Source: Chania fonticola_B (GTDB taxonomy: Bacteria > Pseudomonadota > Gammaproteobacteria > Enterobacterales > Enterobacteriaceae). Taken from it: DNA of 64,000 nt. The notes beneath the pieces are model-generated. The model worked only from the letters and a program-made list of their open reading frames with translations, ran no database searches and was not told the DNA's origin. Of the stretch, positions 34,159-43,799 are shown one piece after another. The translations under genes and the position numbers were made by a program. Where the stretch lies: NCBI RefSeq assembly GCF_048537545.1, contig NZ_CP183218.1; one strand, written 5' to 3'. Each line of letters begins with the position of its first letter. The stretch's first letter is position 1.

Positions 34159-35355
34159 ATGAATCGCACAATGACAACAACCGTACGCCGGCTTGCGCTT
34201 TCAGCATTAACAACGCTGGTGCTCTCCTCCTCCGCTTTCGCCAAAATAGAAGAAGGCAAACTGGTTATCTGGATCAACGGCGATAAAGGCTATAACGGCC
34301 TGGCCGAGGTGGGTAAAAAGTTTGAGAAAGACACCGGTATCAAAGTGACCATTGAACATCCGGACAAACTGGAAGAGAAGTTCCCGCAGGTTGCCGCTAC
34401 CGGTGACGGTCCGGACATCATCTTCTGGGCTCACGACCGTTTCGGGGGCTACGCGCAATCGGGCCTGTTGGCAGAAATCCACCCTTCCAAAGCCTTCCAG
34501 GAAAAAATCTATCCGTTCACCTGGGATGCGGTACGCTTTGACGGCAAGCTGATCGGTTACCCGATCGCGGTGGAAGCCCTGTCGCTGATTTATAACAAAG
34601 ACCTGATCAAAGAAGCGCCAAAAACCTGGGAAGAGATCCCGGCGTTGGATAAAGAGCTGCGCGCCAAAGGCAAAAGCGCCATCATGTGGAACCTGCAAGA
34701 ACCCTACTTCACCTGGCCAGTCATTGCCGCCAATGGCGGTTATGCCTTCAAGTTTGAAGATGGCAAATACAACATCAAAGACGTGGGCGTAGCCAACGCC
34801 GGTTCACAGGCTGGCCTGCAGTTCATCGTCGATCTGGTGAAGAACAAGCACATCAACGCCGATACCGATTACTCGATTGCCGAAGCCGCTTTCAACAAGG
34901 GCCAGACGGCGATGACCATCAACGGGCCTTGGGCCTGGACCAACATCGAGCAAAGCAAAATCAACTATGGCGTCACGCTGCTGCCAACCTTCCAGGGCAA
35001 GCCGTCCAAGCCGTTCGTTGGCGTGCTGACCGCGGGCATCAACGCCGCCAGCCCGAACAAAGAGCTGGCGACCGAGTTCCTGGAGAACTACCTGATCACC
35101 GATCAGGGCCTGGCTGACGTTAACAAAGACAAACCGTTGGGTGCCGTGGCGCTGAAATCGTTCCAGGAACAGTTGGCCAAAGATCCGAAGATTGCCGCCA
35201 CCATGCAGAACTCGCAAAACGGCGAAATCATGCCAAACATCCCGCAGATGAGTACCTTCTGGTATGCGATGCGTAGCGCCGTGATCAACGCCATCACTGG
35301 CCGCCAGACGGTGAAAGCCGCACTGGAAGATGCTCATACCCGTATCACCAAGTAA
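34159..35355 (+). CDS. malE: Maltose/maltodextrin-binding periplasmic protein MalE
   Basis: A 398-residue periplasmic binding protein that delivers maltose and maltodextrins to MalFGK2 and to the Tar chemoreceptor. Residues 1-28 form a signal peptide ending SSSAFA; the mature protein begins KIEEGKLVIWINGDKGYNGL as in E. coli. Ligand-contacting segments such as WAHDRFGGYAQSGLL, EALSLIYNKDL and AMTINGPWAWTNI are conserved. The ATG at 34159, with AAGGA upstream, is chosen because the signal peptide starts there. First gene of malEFG, divergent from the malK operon. Confidence 0.98.
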   Translation: MNRTMTTTVRRLALSALTTLVLSSSAFAKIEEGKLVIWINGDKGYNGLAEVGKKFEKDTGIKVTIEHPDKLEEKFPQVAATGDGPDIIFWAHDRFGGYAQSGLLAEIHPSKAFQEKIYPFTWDAVRFDGKLIGYPIAVEALSLIYNKDLIKEAPKTWEEIPALDKELRAKGKSAIMWNLQEPYFTWPVIAANGGYAFKFEDGKYNIKDVGVANAGSQAGLQFIVDLVKNKHINADTDYSIAEAAFNKGQTAMTINGPWAWTNIEQSKINYGVTLLPTFQGKPSKPFVGVLTAGINAASPNKELATEFLENYLITDQGLADVNKDKPLGAVALKSFQEQLAKDPKIAATMQNSQNGEIMPNIPQMSTFWYAMRSAVINAITGRQTVKAALEDAHTRITK

Positions 35356-35368
35356 TACCCTGGCCATT

Positions 35369-35388
35369 GGCGGGCTGTGATGCCCGCC
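35369..35388 (+). other. Inverted repeat between malE and malF
   Basis: A 7-bp perfect GC stem (GGCGGGC with GCCCGCC) and a 6-nt loop, 13 bp after the malE stop. It corresponds in place to the REP hairpins of E. coli malE-malF, which protect malE mRNA so the binding protein is made in excess over the permease. Confidence 0.7.
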
Positions 35389-35448
35389 TTTGCCCTGCTG
35401 TGTGAGAGGACGTTGGCCTCTCGCGGTAACACCTGAAAGGAAAGCCCT

Positions 35449-37023
35449 ATGCAACTTGCTCACGCCGGAACACCCGCGCGAAAAAAATCGAAGTGGTGGC
35501 AAAGTGACCTACTGAAATGGCTGATTGTCGGCCTGTTCAGCCTGGTGACCTGCTATCTGATTGTGGTGATGTATGCACAGGGAGAATATCTGTTCGCCAT
35601 CCTGACGCTGGTGCTGGTCAGTGCCGGGCTCTACGTGTTTGCCAACCGCCGTGCCTATGCCTGGCGCTATGTCTATCCAGGCGTCGCCGGGATGGGGCTG
35701 TTCGTCCTGTTCCCGCTGATTTGTACCATCGCTATCGCCTTTACCAACTACAGCAGCACCAACCAACTGACCTTTGAACGCGCTCAGTCGGTATTGATGC
35801 AACGCCAGTTCCAGACCGGTAAAACCTTCACCTTTGGGCTGTATCCGGCAGAAAACCAACAGTGGCGTCTGCAATTAACTCATCCGGACAACGGCCAGTT
35901 ACTGATTTCCGAGCCGTTCAGCCTCAACGCCACCGAGCCACAAACATTGAAATTGGCGGTAGAAAGTGCAGAGCCTACCGGTGAGCGTGCTACGCTGCGC
36001 GTGATCACCCAGAATCGCCAGACGCTGAGCCAGCTTGTCGCTATCCTGCCGGAAGGTGGCGAGCTGCGCATGAGTTCCCTGCGCCAGTTCTCCGGCACCA
36101 GCCCGTTATACACGCTAGGCAAAGACGGCACGCTGACGGATAACCAGACCCAGGTACAGTATCGCCCTAACCCAGATATCGGTTTTTATCAGGCCATCAA
36201 CGCCGAGGGTAATTGGGCCACCGACACCCTCAGCCCGGGTTATACCGTCACCATCGGCTGGAAAAACTTCTTACGGGTGCTCAACGATGAAGGCATCCAG
36301 AAGCCGTTTATCTCCATCTTTGTCTGGACCATTATTTTCTCGGTGATGACCGTGATCCTCACCGTGGCCGTAGGCATGGTGCTGGCCTGCGTGGTGCAGT
36401 GGGAGGCGCTGAAAGGCAAAGCGGTGTATCGGGTGTTGCTGATCCTGCCTTACGCGGTGCCTTCGTTTATTTCCATTCTGATTTTCAAAGGGTTATTTAA
36501 CCAGAGCTTCGGTGAAATCAACCTGATGCTCAACGCGCTGTTCGGCATTAAACCGGCCTGGTTTACCGATCCGCTCACCGCCAAAAGCATGATCCTGGTC
36601 GTCAATACCTGGCTGGGTTATCCGTACATGATGATCCTGTGCATGGGCCTGCTGAAAGCCATTCCCGACGATCTGTATGAAGCCTCGGCAATGGACGGCG
36701 CCAGCCCGATGCAGAATTTCTTCCGTATCACCCTGCCATTGCTGATCAAGCCGTTGACGCCGCTGATGATTGCCAGCTTTGCCTTCAACTTTAACAACTT
36801 CGTGCTGATCCAACTGCTGACCCGCGGCGGGCCAGACATGATCGGCACCACCACACCGGCCGGCTATACCGATCTGTTGGTGAGCTACACCTATCGCATC
36901 GCGTTTGAAGGCGGTGGGGGTCAGGACTTCGGGCTGGCGGCGGCCATTGCCACGCTGATTTTCCTGTTGGTTGGCGCACTGGCGATCCTGAACCTGAAAG
37001 CCAGCAAGATGAACTTTGACTAA
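35449..37023 (+). CDS. malF: Maltose ABC transporter permease MalF
   Basis: A 524-residue inner membrane permease with eight membrane segments and a large periplasmic domain (about residues 95-275) that docks MalE. The EAA loop that contacts MalK is YEASAMDGASPMQNFFRITL. The TM3-TM4 region VYPGVAGMGLFVLFPLICTI and the ending ILNLKASKMNFD match E. coli MalF, with a slightly longer length (514 in E. coli). It is followed 12 bp later by malG in the same operon. Confidence 0.97.
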   Translation: MQLAHAGTPARKKSKWWQSDLLKWLIVGLFSLVTCYLIVVMYAQGEYLFAILTLVLVSAGLYVFANRRAYAWRYVYPGVAGMGLFVLFPLICTIAIAFTNYSSTNQLTFERAQSVLMQRQFQTGKTFTFGLYPAENQQWRLQLTHPDNGQLLISEPFSLNATEPQTLKLAVESAEPTGERATLRVITQNRQTLSQLVAILPEGGELRMSSLRQFSGTSPLYTLGKDGTLTDNQTQVQYRPNPDIGFYQAINAEGNWATDTLSPGYTVTIGWKNFLRVLNDEGIQKPFISIFVWTIIFSVMTVILTVAVGMVLACVVQWEALKGKAVYRVLLILPYAVPSFISILIFKGLFNQSFGEINLMLNALFGIKPAWFTDPLTAKSMILVVNTWLGYPYMMILCMGLLKAIPDDLYEASAMDGASPMQNFFRITLPLLIKPLTPLMIASFAFNFNNFVLIQLLTRGGPDMIGTTTPAGYTDLLVSYTYRIAFEGGGGQDFGLAAAIATLIFLLVGALAILNLKASKMNFD

Positions 37024-37035
37024 GGGAGAACGACA

Positions 37036-37926
37036 ATGGCCATGGTGCAACCCAAATCCCAGCGCGTACGCCTGTGGATCACCCATATTCTGATGCTGAG
37101 CTTTATTGCCCTGATCATGTTCCCGTTGCTGATGGTAGTGGCGATTTCGCTACGCTCCGGTAACTTTGCCACCGGCAGTCTGATCCCGGATCAGATCTCC
37201 TGGGACCACTGGCGGCTGGCGCTGGGGATGAGCGTCATCCAGGCGGATGGCAGTATCACCCCACCGCCTTTCCCAGTGCTGTTATGGCTGTGGAACTCGG
37301 TTAAGGTCGCGGCAATCACCGCCGTGGGCATAGTGACGCTCTCTACCACCTGTGCCTACGCCTTTGCCCGTATGCGTTTTCGTGGCAAAAGCACCCTGCT
37401 GAAAAGCATGCTGATCTTCCAGATGTTCCCGGCGGTGCTGTCTTTGGTCGCGCTGTACGCCCTGTTCGATCGCCTGGGGCAGTACATTCCGTTTATCGGC
37501 CTCAATACCCATGGCGGTGTGATATTCGCCTATATGGGCGGTATTGCGCTGCACGTATGGACCATAAAAGGCTACTTCGAAACCATCGATAACTCGTTGG
37601 AAGAAGCCGCCGCCCTGGACGGTGCCACGCCTTGGCAAGCGTTCCGCCTGGTGCTGCTGCCCCTTTCAGTTCCGATCCTGGCGGTGGTGTTTATTCTGTC
37701 GTTTATCGCGGCGATCACCGAGGTGCCAGTGGCTTCACTGCTGTTACGTGACGTGAACAGCTACACGCTGGCCGTGGGTATGCAGCAATACCTCAATCCA
37801 CAGAACTACCTGTGGGGTGACTTTGCCGCCGCCGCTGTGCTGTCCGCCATTCCGATCACCGCCGTATTCCTGCTGGCACAGCGCTGGTTGGTCGGTGGCC
37901 TGACGGCGGGAGGGGTGAAAGGTTAA
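37036..37926 (+). CDS. malG: Maltose ABC transporter permease MalG
   Basis: A 296-residue inner membrane permease with six membrane segments, partner of MalF and MalK. The EAA motif is EEAAALDGATPWQAFRLVLL. The start MAMVQPKSQRVRLWITHILM and the C-terminal LAQRWLVGGLTAGGVKG match E. coli MalG, including the C-terminal tail that reaches into the MalK dimer. Length equals the family. Last gene of malEFG, ended by a strong terminator shared with psiE. Confidence 0.97.
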   Translation: MAMVQPKSQRVRLWITHILMLSFIALIMFPLLMVVAISLRSGNFATGSLIPDQISWDHWRLALGMSVIQADGSITPPPFPVLLWLWNSVKVAAITAVGIVTLSTTCAYAFARMRFRGKSTLLKSMLIFQMFPAVLSLVALYALFDRLGQYIPFIGLNTHGGVIFAYMGGIALHVWTIKGYFETIDNSLEEAAALDGATPWQAFRLVLLPLSVPILAVVFILSFIAAITEVPVASLLLRDVNSYTLAVGMQQYLNPQNYLWGDFAAAAVLSAIPITAVFLLAQRWLVGGLTAGGVKG

Positions 37927-37983
37927 TTTATGCCACTGCAATACGTTTGATGTACTTTGCTTCTCTCTATGAACTGTGTCTTT

Positions 37984-38016
37984 GGCGGCCTTCGCTGGGC
38001 CGCCATTTTTATTTTT
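37984..38016. terminator. Terminator of malEFG
   Basis: A 7-bp perfect stem (GGCGGCC with GGCCGCC), a 7-nt loop and ATTTTTATTTTT. The converging psiE gene stops inside the T-run at 38015. Confidence 0.9.
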
Positions 38017-38422
38017 ACTCCCGCTTCAGCCGATCGGTGTTGGCCAGATACAAGGTCACTACCAGTAATAATATGGCGCCGGAATAAACCAGCGTGTCGA
38101 AAGGGTTTTCATGATCAACGATGATCAAACGAATAATCGCGGTAATGCCAATATAGATAAAGTAGCGTAGCGGGAAGTGATAACCCGACTCAAAGTATTT
38201 AACAATCAAGGCGATAAATTCGAAGTAGAGGAAATAAATCACAATCCCTTCAATCAGCTGATACGAAGAAGACTCCTCGTTGCTGACGAATAATACTTTC
38301 GCCAAATGAAAGGTTTCTTTGACCAAAAAAACTACCAAAATCGCCGCCAACAGCAGCAACCCTACGTTCAGTACCCGCTGTAACCCTTTGGCGATCATCA
38401 ATGATCGTGATGTTTTTGCCAT
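38015..38422 (-). CDS. psiE: Phosphate-starvation-inducible protein PsiE
   Basis: A 135-residue inner membrane protein with four membrane segments; in E. coli it is induced by phosphate starvation, but its role is unknown. Conserved stretches include LLLAAILVVFLVKETFHLA, IVYFLYFEFIALIVKYFESG and FPLRYFIYIGITAIIRLIIV, ending LYLANTDRLKRE. It lies next to malG as in E. coli. The ATG at 38422 has GGGAG upstream. No clear Pho box was made out in the 224 bp up to wzi. Confidence 0.93.
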   Translation of the reverse strand: MAKTSRSLMIAKGLQRVLNVGLLLLAAILVVFLVKETFHLAKVLFVSNEESSSYQLIEGIVIYFLYFEFIALIVKYFESGYHFPLRYFIYIGITAIIRLIIVDHENPFDTLVYSGAILLLVVTLYLANTDRLKRE

Positions 38423-38646
38423 GACTTCTCCCGTCGTTCGGCCAGTTATTAGTGCAGAAAATACCTAATGGGCTTTTTCCTAAAGTTGCCCTGAGGGTTT
38501 ATCTTCAGGCGAATCACCCTATTTTCAATCAGTTATGTGAATTGATTACGCTTGTATATATTTGTAGCAAATTGAAATGTCCTCTATCATGGGCGTAATC
38601 TCAGGCATTATGCCTCCAAATTCCCGTAATCTAGAAAGGAACTTTC

Positions 38647-40080
38647 ATGCGAGCTAAACTCCACGCACTGGTCGCGGCAGGCCTTTTCACCTGTTCGTTT
38701 GCCAGCTACGCCGGCGGACTGGTGACTCCTGATAACGATCTGCGCAATGACCTCGCCTGGTTATCCGATCGCGGTGTGATTAACGTCAGCCTGTCTACCT
38801 GGCCGCTAAGTCAGGAAGAGATCAACTCGGTGCTGGCGCAAGCCAAGCCGGTGACCAACACAGAAAAAACCGTCATTGACCGCGTACAACGCCGGGTGGG
38901 TGACTTAAAAGCCAATATTACCGTCACCGGTTATACCTCTACCGACAAACCGGGCACGCCGCAGGGCTTCGGCCAAAGTCACTATGCCGACAGCAGCCTG
39001 ACCATCGGCGCCGGTGCCAACGGTGAGTTCTGGGACGTGCGCCTGCAAGGTGCCGTGGAAGGCGATCAGCGCGTCTCTGATGGTTCCAAATTCAACCTGA
39101 ACGGCTCATACGGTGCCATCAAAGTGTGGAACCAGTGGCTGTCATTCGGTGAGGTCTCTCAATGGTGGGGCCCTGGCTATGACGGCAGCCTGATCCGTTC
39201 CGACGCGGCACGCCCGGTGGCTGGCTTTATGTTGCAACGTGCCGATCAATCCCCGTTTGAAACGCCTTGGCTGTCCTGGATTGGCCGTTGGCAATATCAG
39301 ATCACCGCAGGTCAACTGTCACAATATACTGCTGTTCCTGATACAAAACTGTTTGGTGGGCGTTTTACCATGATGCCAACCAATTTTCTGGAATTAGGTG
39401 CATCGCGTGTAATGATGTGGGGGGGAGAAGGCCGCCCACAATCCTGGAGCTCATTCTGGGATGCTTTATCAGGCAATGATAATACCGGCGACAAATATAA
39501 TGACCCAGGTAACCAATTAGGCGGTTTCGATTTCAAACTTAAGTTACAACCGCTAATTGGTATGCCTGTCAGCTTGTATGGCCAAATAATCGGCGAAGAT
39601 GAAGCTGGCATGCTGCCTTCACACAACGCTTCTATGCTCGGATTAGAGGGGCATCCTGAATGGGGTCCAACCACCATTAACTGGCATATCGAAGGGACAG
39701 ATACTCGCGCCAATGGCAAGTCTAATAACGTTATGTATAACCATTACGTTTACAGAGATGGCTACTATCAGCAAGGCTACCCTCTGGGCCATGCCATGGG
39801 TGGTGATGGGCAGATGTTATCTGGCCGTGTAGAGCTGGTGCTGGACGATGGCCAGCGTTGGAGTACTCGCTTGGTCTACGCAAAAGTGAATCCAAATAAC
39901 CAGAACATTAATCAAGCATTCCCGAAATCTGACACGCTGAAAGGCATTCAATTGGGTTGGGGCTATAACTTCGCGCACCAGGTGAAGTTTGATACCAGCC
40001 TGTGGTACACCGATAACAACAATAGCACCGCCGATGACGTGGGTGCCGGTGTCAGCCTGGCAGTACCGATCAATCTGTAA
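38647..40080 (+). CDS. wzi: Capsule assembly outer membrane protein Wzi-like
   Basis: A 477-residue outer membrane beta-barrel. Residues 1-22 form a signal peptide ending ASYA, followed by the conserved periplasmic helical bundle (GGLVTPDNDLRNDLAWLSDR, WPLSQEEINSVLAQA) and barrel strands with WNQWLSFGEVSQWWGPGYDG, ending GAGVSLAVPINL. Klebsiella Wzi anchors group 1 capsule to the cell surface as a lectin. No other capsule genes are near, so this is an orphan copy between psiE and pgi, where E. coli carries different genes. The middle part, about 39310-39780, looks richer in A/T at third positions than both ends, which hints at recombination in a variable surface protein. Confidence 0.9.
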   Translation: MRAKLHALVAAGLFTCSFASYAGGLVTPDNDLRNDLAWLSDRGVINVSLSTWPLSQEEINSVLAQAKPVTNTEKTVIDRVQRRVGDLKANITVTGYTSTDKPGTPQGFGQSHYADSSLTIGAGANGEFWDVRLQGAVEGDQRVSDGSKFNLNGSYGAIKVWNQWLSFGEVSQWWGPGYDGSLIRSDAARPVAGFMLQRADQSPFETPWLSWIGRWQYQITAGQLSQYTAVPDTKLFGGRFTMMPTNFLELGASRVMMWGGEGRPQSWSSFWDALSGNDNTGDKYNDPGNQLGGFDFKLKLQPLIGMPVSLYGQIIGEDEAGMLPSHNASMLGLEGHPEWGPTTINWHIEGTDTRANGKSNNVMYNHYVYRDGYYQQGYPLGHAMGGDGQMLSGRVELVLDDGQRWSTRLVYAKVNPNNQNINQAFPKSDTLKGIQLGWGYNFAHQVKFDTSLWYTDNNNSTADDVGAGVSLAVPINL

Positions 40081-40094
40081 TCCCTGCAGATGTC

Positions 40095-40121
40095 AAAAAA
40101 CCCGCCGCGGCGGGTTTTTTT
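40095..40121 (+). terminator. Terminator of wzi
   Basis: CCCGCC and GGCGGG form a tight stem after AAAAAA and before TTTTTTTATT, 20 bp past the stop; it can also serve the converging pgi transcript. Confidence 0.88.
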
Positions 40122-40143
40122 ATTGGCTGCAATTCAGAGCAAC

Positions 40144-41790
40144 TTAACGCCAGGCTTTAAAGCGATTGATCAAGCCGTTGGTTGAGGTGTCGTGGCTGGT
40201 CACCGCTTCTTTACCCGCCAGTTCCGGCAGAATACGGTTAGCCAGCTGTTTACCAAGCTCTACGCCCCATTGGTCGAAGGTGAAGATGTTGAGGATCGCG
40301 CCTTGGGTGAAGATCTTGTGCTCGTACAGGGCGATCAGGCTACCCAGGCTGAACGGAGTGATTTCGCGCAGCAGGATGGAGTTGGTTGGACGGTTGCCTT
40401 CAAACACTTTGAATGGAGCAACGTGCTTGACCTCTTCCGGCGTTTTACCCTGTGCGGCGAACTCTTCCTCAACCACGTCCAGTGACTTGCCAAACGCCAG
40501 CGCTTCCGTCTGTGCGAAGAAGTTCGACAGCAGTTTCGCGTGGTGGTCACTCAGTGGATTATGGCTGATGGCCGGAGCGATAAAGTCACAAGGCACCAGT
40601 TTGGTCCCCTGATGGATCAGTTGATAGAACGCATGCTGGCCGTTGGTGCCTGGTTCACCCCAGATAATCGGGCCGGTCTGGTAATCTACCGGGTTGCCGT
40701 TACGGTCAACGTATTTGCCGTTTGACTCCATGTTGCCCTGTTGGAAATAAGCGGCAAAACGGTGCATATATTGGTCGTACGGCAGGATCGCTTCGGTTTC
40801 TGCGCCGAAGAAATTGTTGTACCAGATACCGATCAGCGCCAACAGCACCGGCAGGTTTTGCTCAGCAGGCGTCTGGGCAAAGTGTTTGTCCATCTCATGC
40901 GCGCCGCTCAGCAGCTGCTCGAAGTTTTCAAAGCCCAGAGACAGCGCGATAGACAGGCCGATTGCCGACCACAGAGAGTAACGGCCACCCACCCAGTCCC
41001 AGAATTCGAACATATTGTCAGTGTCGATACCAAATTCGGCTACCGCTTTACCATTGGTAGACAGCGCGGCGAAGTGTTTCGCGACGTGCTGCTGATCGCC
41101 AGCGGTGCTCAGGAACCAGTCGCGCGCGCTGAGGGCGTTGGTCATGGTTTCCTGGGTCGTGAAGGTTTTAGACGCCACCAGGAACAACGTAGTCGCCGGA
41201 TCCAACGGTTTTAGCGTTTCGGCAATATGGGTGCCGTCTACGTTAGAAACAAAGTGCATGTTCAGGTGGTTTTTATACGGGCGCAGCGCTTCGGTTGCCA
41301 TATAAGGGCCGAGGTCTGAGCCGCCGATGCCGATGTTGACCACGTCGGTAATCGGTTTGCCGGTGTAACCTTTCCAGTCACCACCGATGACACGGTCGCA
41401 GAACTGTTTCATCTTCGCCAGCACCGCATTGACTTCCGGCATCACGTCCTTGCCATCAACAATGATTGGCGTGTTACTGCGGTTACGCAGCGCAACATGC
41501 AGCACGGCGCGATCTTCCGTGCGGTTGATTTTCTCACCGGAGAACATCGATTTGATCGCGCTTTGCAGGTCGGTTTCTTTCGCCAGTGCCTGCAGCTTCT
41601 CCAGGGTTTCTGCGGTGATGCGGTTTTTGGAATAATCCACCAGCATCTGATCGTTGAAAGTGGCAGAGAACTTGGAGAAACGCTCACTATCCTGAGCAAA
41701 CAGGTCACGGATCTGGACGTCTTTGATTTGTTCGAAATGTTGCTGCAGGGCTTGCCAAGCAGCGGTTTGACTAGGATTGATATTTTTCAT
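40144..41790 (-). CDS. pgi: Glucose-6-phosphate isomerase
   Basis: A 548-residue glycolytic enzyme that interconverts glucose 6-phosphate and fructose 6-phosphate in the cytosol. Signatures: TGKPITDVVNIGIGGSDLGP, SKTFTTQETMTNA and the catalytic region ATEALRPYKN, plus the C-terminal NIFTFDQWGVELGKQLANRI. Collinear with E. coli Pgi (549 residues). It stands alone, converging on wzi and divergent from the lysC leader. The region upstream (41791 to about 42120) contains its promoter and no gene I can support. Confidence 0.98.
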   Translation of the reverse strand: MKNINPSQTAAWQALQQHFEQIKDVQIRDLFAQDSERFSKFSATFNDQMLVDYSKNRITAETLEKLQALAKETDLQSAIKSMFSGEKINRTEDRAVLHVALRNRSNTPIIVDGKDVMPEVNAVLAKMKQFCDRVIGGDWKGYTGKPITDVVNIGIGGSDLGPYMATEALRPYKNHLNMHFVSNVDGTHIAETLKPLDPATTLFLVASKTFTTQETMTNALSARDWFLSTAGDQQHVAKHFAALSTNGKAVAEFGIDTDNMFEFWDWVGGRYSLWSAIGLSIALSLGFENFEQLLSGAHEMDKHFAQTPAEQNLPVLLALIGIWYNNFFGAETEAILPYDQYMHRFAAYFQQGNMESNGKYVDRNGNPVDYQTGPIIWGEPGTNGQHAFYQLIHQGTKLVPCDFIAPAISHNPLSDHHAKLLSNFFAQTEALAFGKSLDVVEEEFAAQGKTPEEVKHVAPFKVFEGNRPTNSILLREITPFSLGSLIALYEHKIFTQGAILNIFTFDQWGVELGKQLANRILPELAGKEAVTSHDTSTNGLINRFKAWR

Positions 41791-42124
41791 AGCGCGCTCT
41801 TATGCTTGAGAATGAATAGGAGGTGATGGACCGATTGTAGCCTGTTCGACTGTGATTATGATCTCTTTTCTTGCGATAGGCGTTAACTCTCAGGCCGCCA
41901 CACCCCATTTTTACCTTTCCACAACAATCTGCTGATATTTCACCTAACAGCCTGTTATCACGACGCTGAAACGTCCCCCTCACCACGCTTTTCTCTTCAT
42001 GCGCAGTCCGCAATATTCGGTCGCTCTACTCCCTGCTGAGCGCAGATGAAAATCCCTCAGCGTCTTCCCGTTGACAGTAGCCAATAAACCCGTTATTCCT
42101 AATCACCTACTTGCACATCCACTG

Positions 42125-42325
42125 TGCAAGCCAGAAGAGGCGCGTCGCCCAGGTAGAGTGTCAGAGGAGCCATTATCCGATGACGGCACTGGAGGGGGAG
42201 CGACGCCGAGGCGAGATGCTTACGGCAATCATCACGTCGGCTACAGGGGCTGAATCCCCTGAGTTGTCACCATGGGCTGCTCTGTGTGAGCAGTCAGCAA
42301 GGTGGGGCGCTTCTGGGTGTATCGT
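42125..42325 (+). ncRNA. Lysine riboswitch (L box) of lysC
   Basis: The closing helix P1 is formed by CCAGAAG at 42131-42137 and CTTCTGG at 42310-42316. Between them are the hallmarks of the lysine aptamer: AGAGGCGCG directly after P1, GAGGAGCC, GGGGGAGCGACGCCGAGGCG, GGGGCTGAATCCCCTGAG with TTGTCACC, and GGTGGGGCGC before the P1 closing strand. The order and spacing match the E. coli lysC leader. Lysine binding should shut off lysC, mainly by hiding the ribosome-binding site. Short open frames across this RNA are not genes. Confidence 0.93.
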
Positions 42326-42430
42326 AGCCTCAACCTCTACGCCTGCTCCCTGTTTACCGCTCTTCCCTTGTGCCAAGGCTTATGGAAATTAAATGCCAAT
42401 TTGAATGGCGTCCCTGACACGAGGTTTTAC

Positions 42431-43798
42431 ATGACTCAAGCAGCACCCCAAAACGCAACCGTAGTAGCCAAATTCGGCGGCACCAGCGTGGCCGATTTCG
42501 AGGCGATGAACCGCAGCGCCGACGTGGTACTTTCTAATCCTGAAGTTCGCTTGGTGGTTTTGTCCGCCTCTGCCGGCATCACCAACCTGTTGGTAGCCCT
42601 GGCCGAGGGTTGCGACGCCGACAAGCGCAACGAACAGCTGGCCGAAATCCGCCGCATTCAATACGCCATTCTCGATCGCCTCGAGAACCCGATGGTGATC
42701 CGCGAAGAAATCGACCGTATGCTGGAAAATATCACCACGCTGTCGGAGGCCGCTGCGCTGGCCACCTCTGCCGCACTGACCGATGAACTGGTCAGCCATG
42801 GCGAGCTGATGTCTACCCTGCTGTTTGTGGAAATTCTGCGCGACCGTAAGGTTCAGGCAGAATGGTTCGATGTGCGTAAAGTGATGCGTACCGACGACCA
42901 TTTCGGCCGCGCCGTACCGGATAGCGCTGCGCTGACCGAGTTGGCTCAAACCCTGTTGAAGCCCCGCTTGCAACATGCGTTGGTGATCACTCAGGGCTTT
43001 ATCGGCTGCGAACCCAAAGGCCGCACCACTACGCTGGGCCGTGGCGGCAGTGACTTTACTGCGGCCCTGCTGGGTGAAGCGTTAAACGTCAGCCGCGTGG
43101 ATATCTGGACTGATGTTCCGGGTATTTATACCACCGACCCACGCGTGGTGCCTGCCGCCAAACGTATCGATAAAATTGCCTTTGAAGAGGCGGCGGAAAT
43201 GGCCACCTTCGGTGCCAAAGTGCTGCACCCGGCCACTCTGCTACCTGCCGTGCGCAGCAACATCCCGGTCTTCGTCGGCTCAAGCAAAGATCCTGCCGCG
43301 GGTGGCACGCTGGTGTGCAATACCACGGAAAACCCGCCGCTGTTCCGCGCGCTGGCCTTACGTCGCAAGCAAACCCTACTGACGCTGCACAGCCTGAACA
43401 TGTTGCATGCACGCGGCTTCCTGGCCGAAGTGTTCAACATTCTGGCCCGGCATAATATCTCGGTCGATCTGATCACCACTTCCGAAGTCAGCGTGGCATT
43501 AACCATGGATACCACCGGTTCCACCACCACCGGCGGCAGTCTGTTAACCACCTCCCTACTTACCGAATTGTCCTCGCTGTGCCGGGTAGAAGTGGAAGAA
43601 AATCTGGCGCTGGTCGCCCTGATCGGCAACAAGCTCTCCCAAGCTTGCGGCGTCGGTAAAGAGGTGTTCGGCGTGCTGGATCCGTTCAATATCCGCATGA
43701 TCTGTTACGGAGCCAGCAGCTATAACCTGTGCTTCCTGGTACCGGGTGATGATGCGGAGCGCGTGGTACAAACGCTGCATCGCAATCTGTTTGAGTAA
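42431..43798 (+). CDS. lysC: Lysine-sensitive aspartokinase III
   Basis: A 455-residue enzyme that phosphorylates aspartate, the first step to lysine, diaminopimelate, threonine and methionine. The kinase domain opens VVAKFGGTSVADFEAMNRSA and contains TTTLGRGGSDFTAALLGEAL. The two C-terminal ACT domains (TLHSLNMLHARGFLAEVFNI, CRVEVEENLALVALIGNKLS) bind lysine for feedback inhibition. Single-domain LysC type, not fused to homoserine dehydrogenase. The ATG at 42431 has GAGG at 42421-42424, and the lysine riboswitch upstream settles its identity. Confidence 0.97.
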   Translation: MTQAAPQNATVVAKFGGTSVADFEAMNRSADVVLSNPEVRLVVLSASAGITNLLVALAEGCDADKRNEQLAEIRRIQYAILDRLENPMVIREEIDRMLENITTLSEAAALATSAALTDELVSHGELMSTLLFVEILRDRKVQAEWFDVRKVMRTDDHFGRAVPDSAALTELAQTLLKPRLQHALVITQGFIGCEPKGRTTTLGRGGSDFTAALLGEALNVSRVDIWTDVPGIYTTDPRVVPAAKRIDKIAFEEAAEMATFGAKVLHPATLLPAVRSNIPVFVGSSKDPAAGGTLVCNTTENPPLFRALALRRKQTLLTLHSLNMLHARGFLAEVFNILARHNISVDLITTSEVSVALTMDTTGSTTTGGSLLTTSLLTELSSLCRVEVEENLALVALIGNKLSQACGVGKEVFGVLDPFNIRMICYGASSYNLCFLVPGDDAERVVQTLHRNLFE

Positions 43799-43799
43799 G

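Noticed and set aside
42071..42392. Two small open frames upstream of lysC
   Set aside because: They overlap the conserved lysine riboswitch and encode nothing recognisable.
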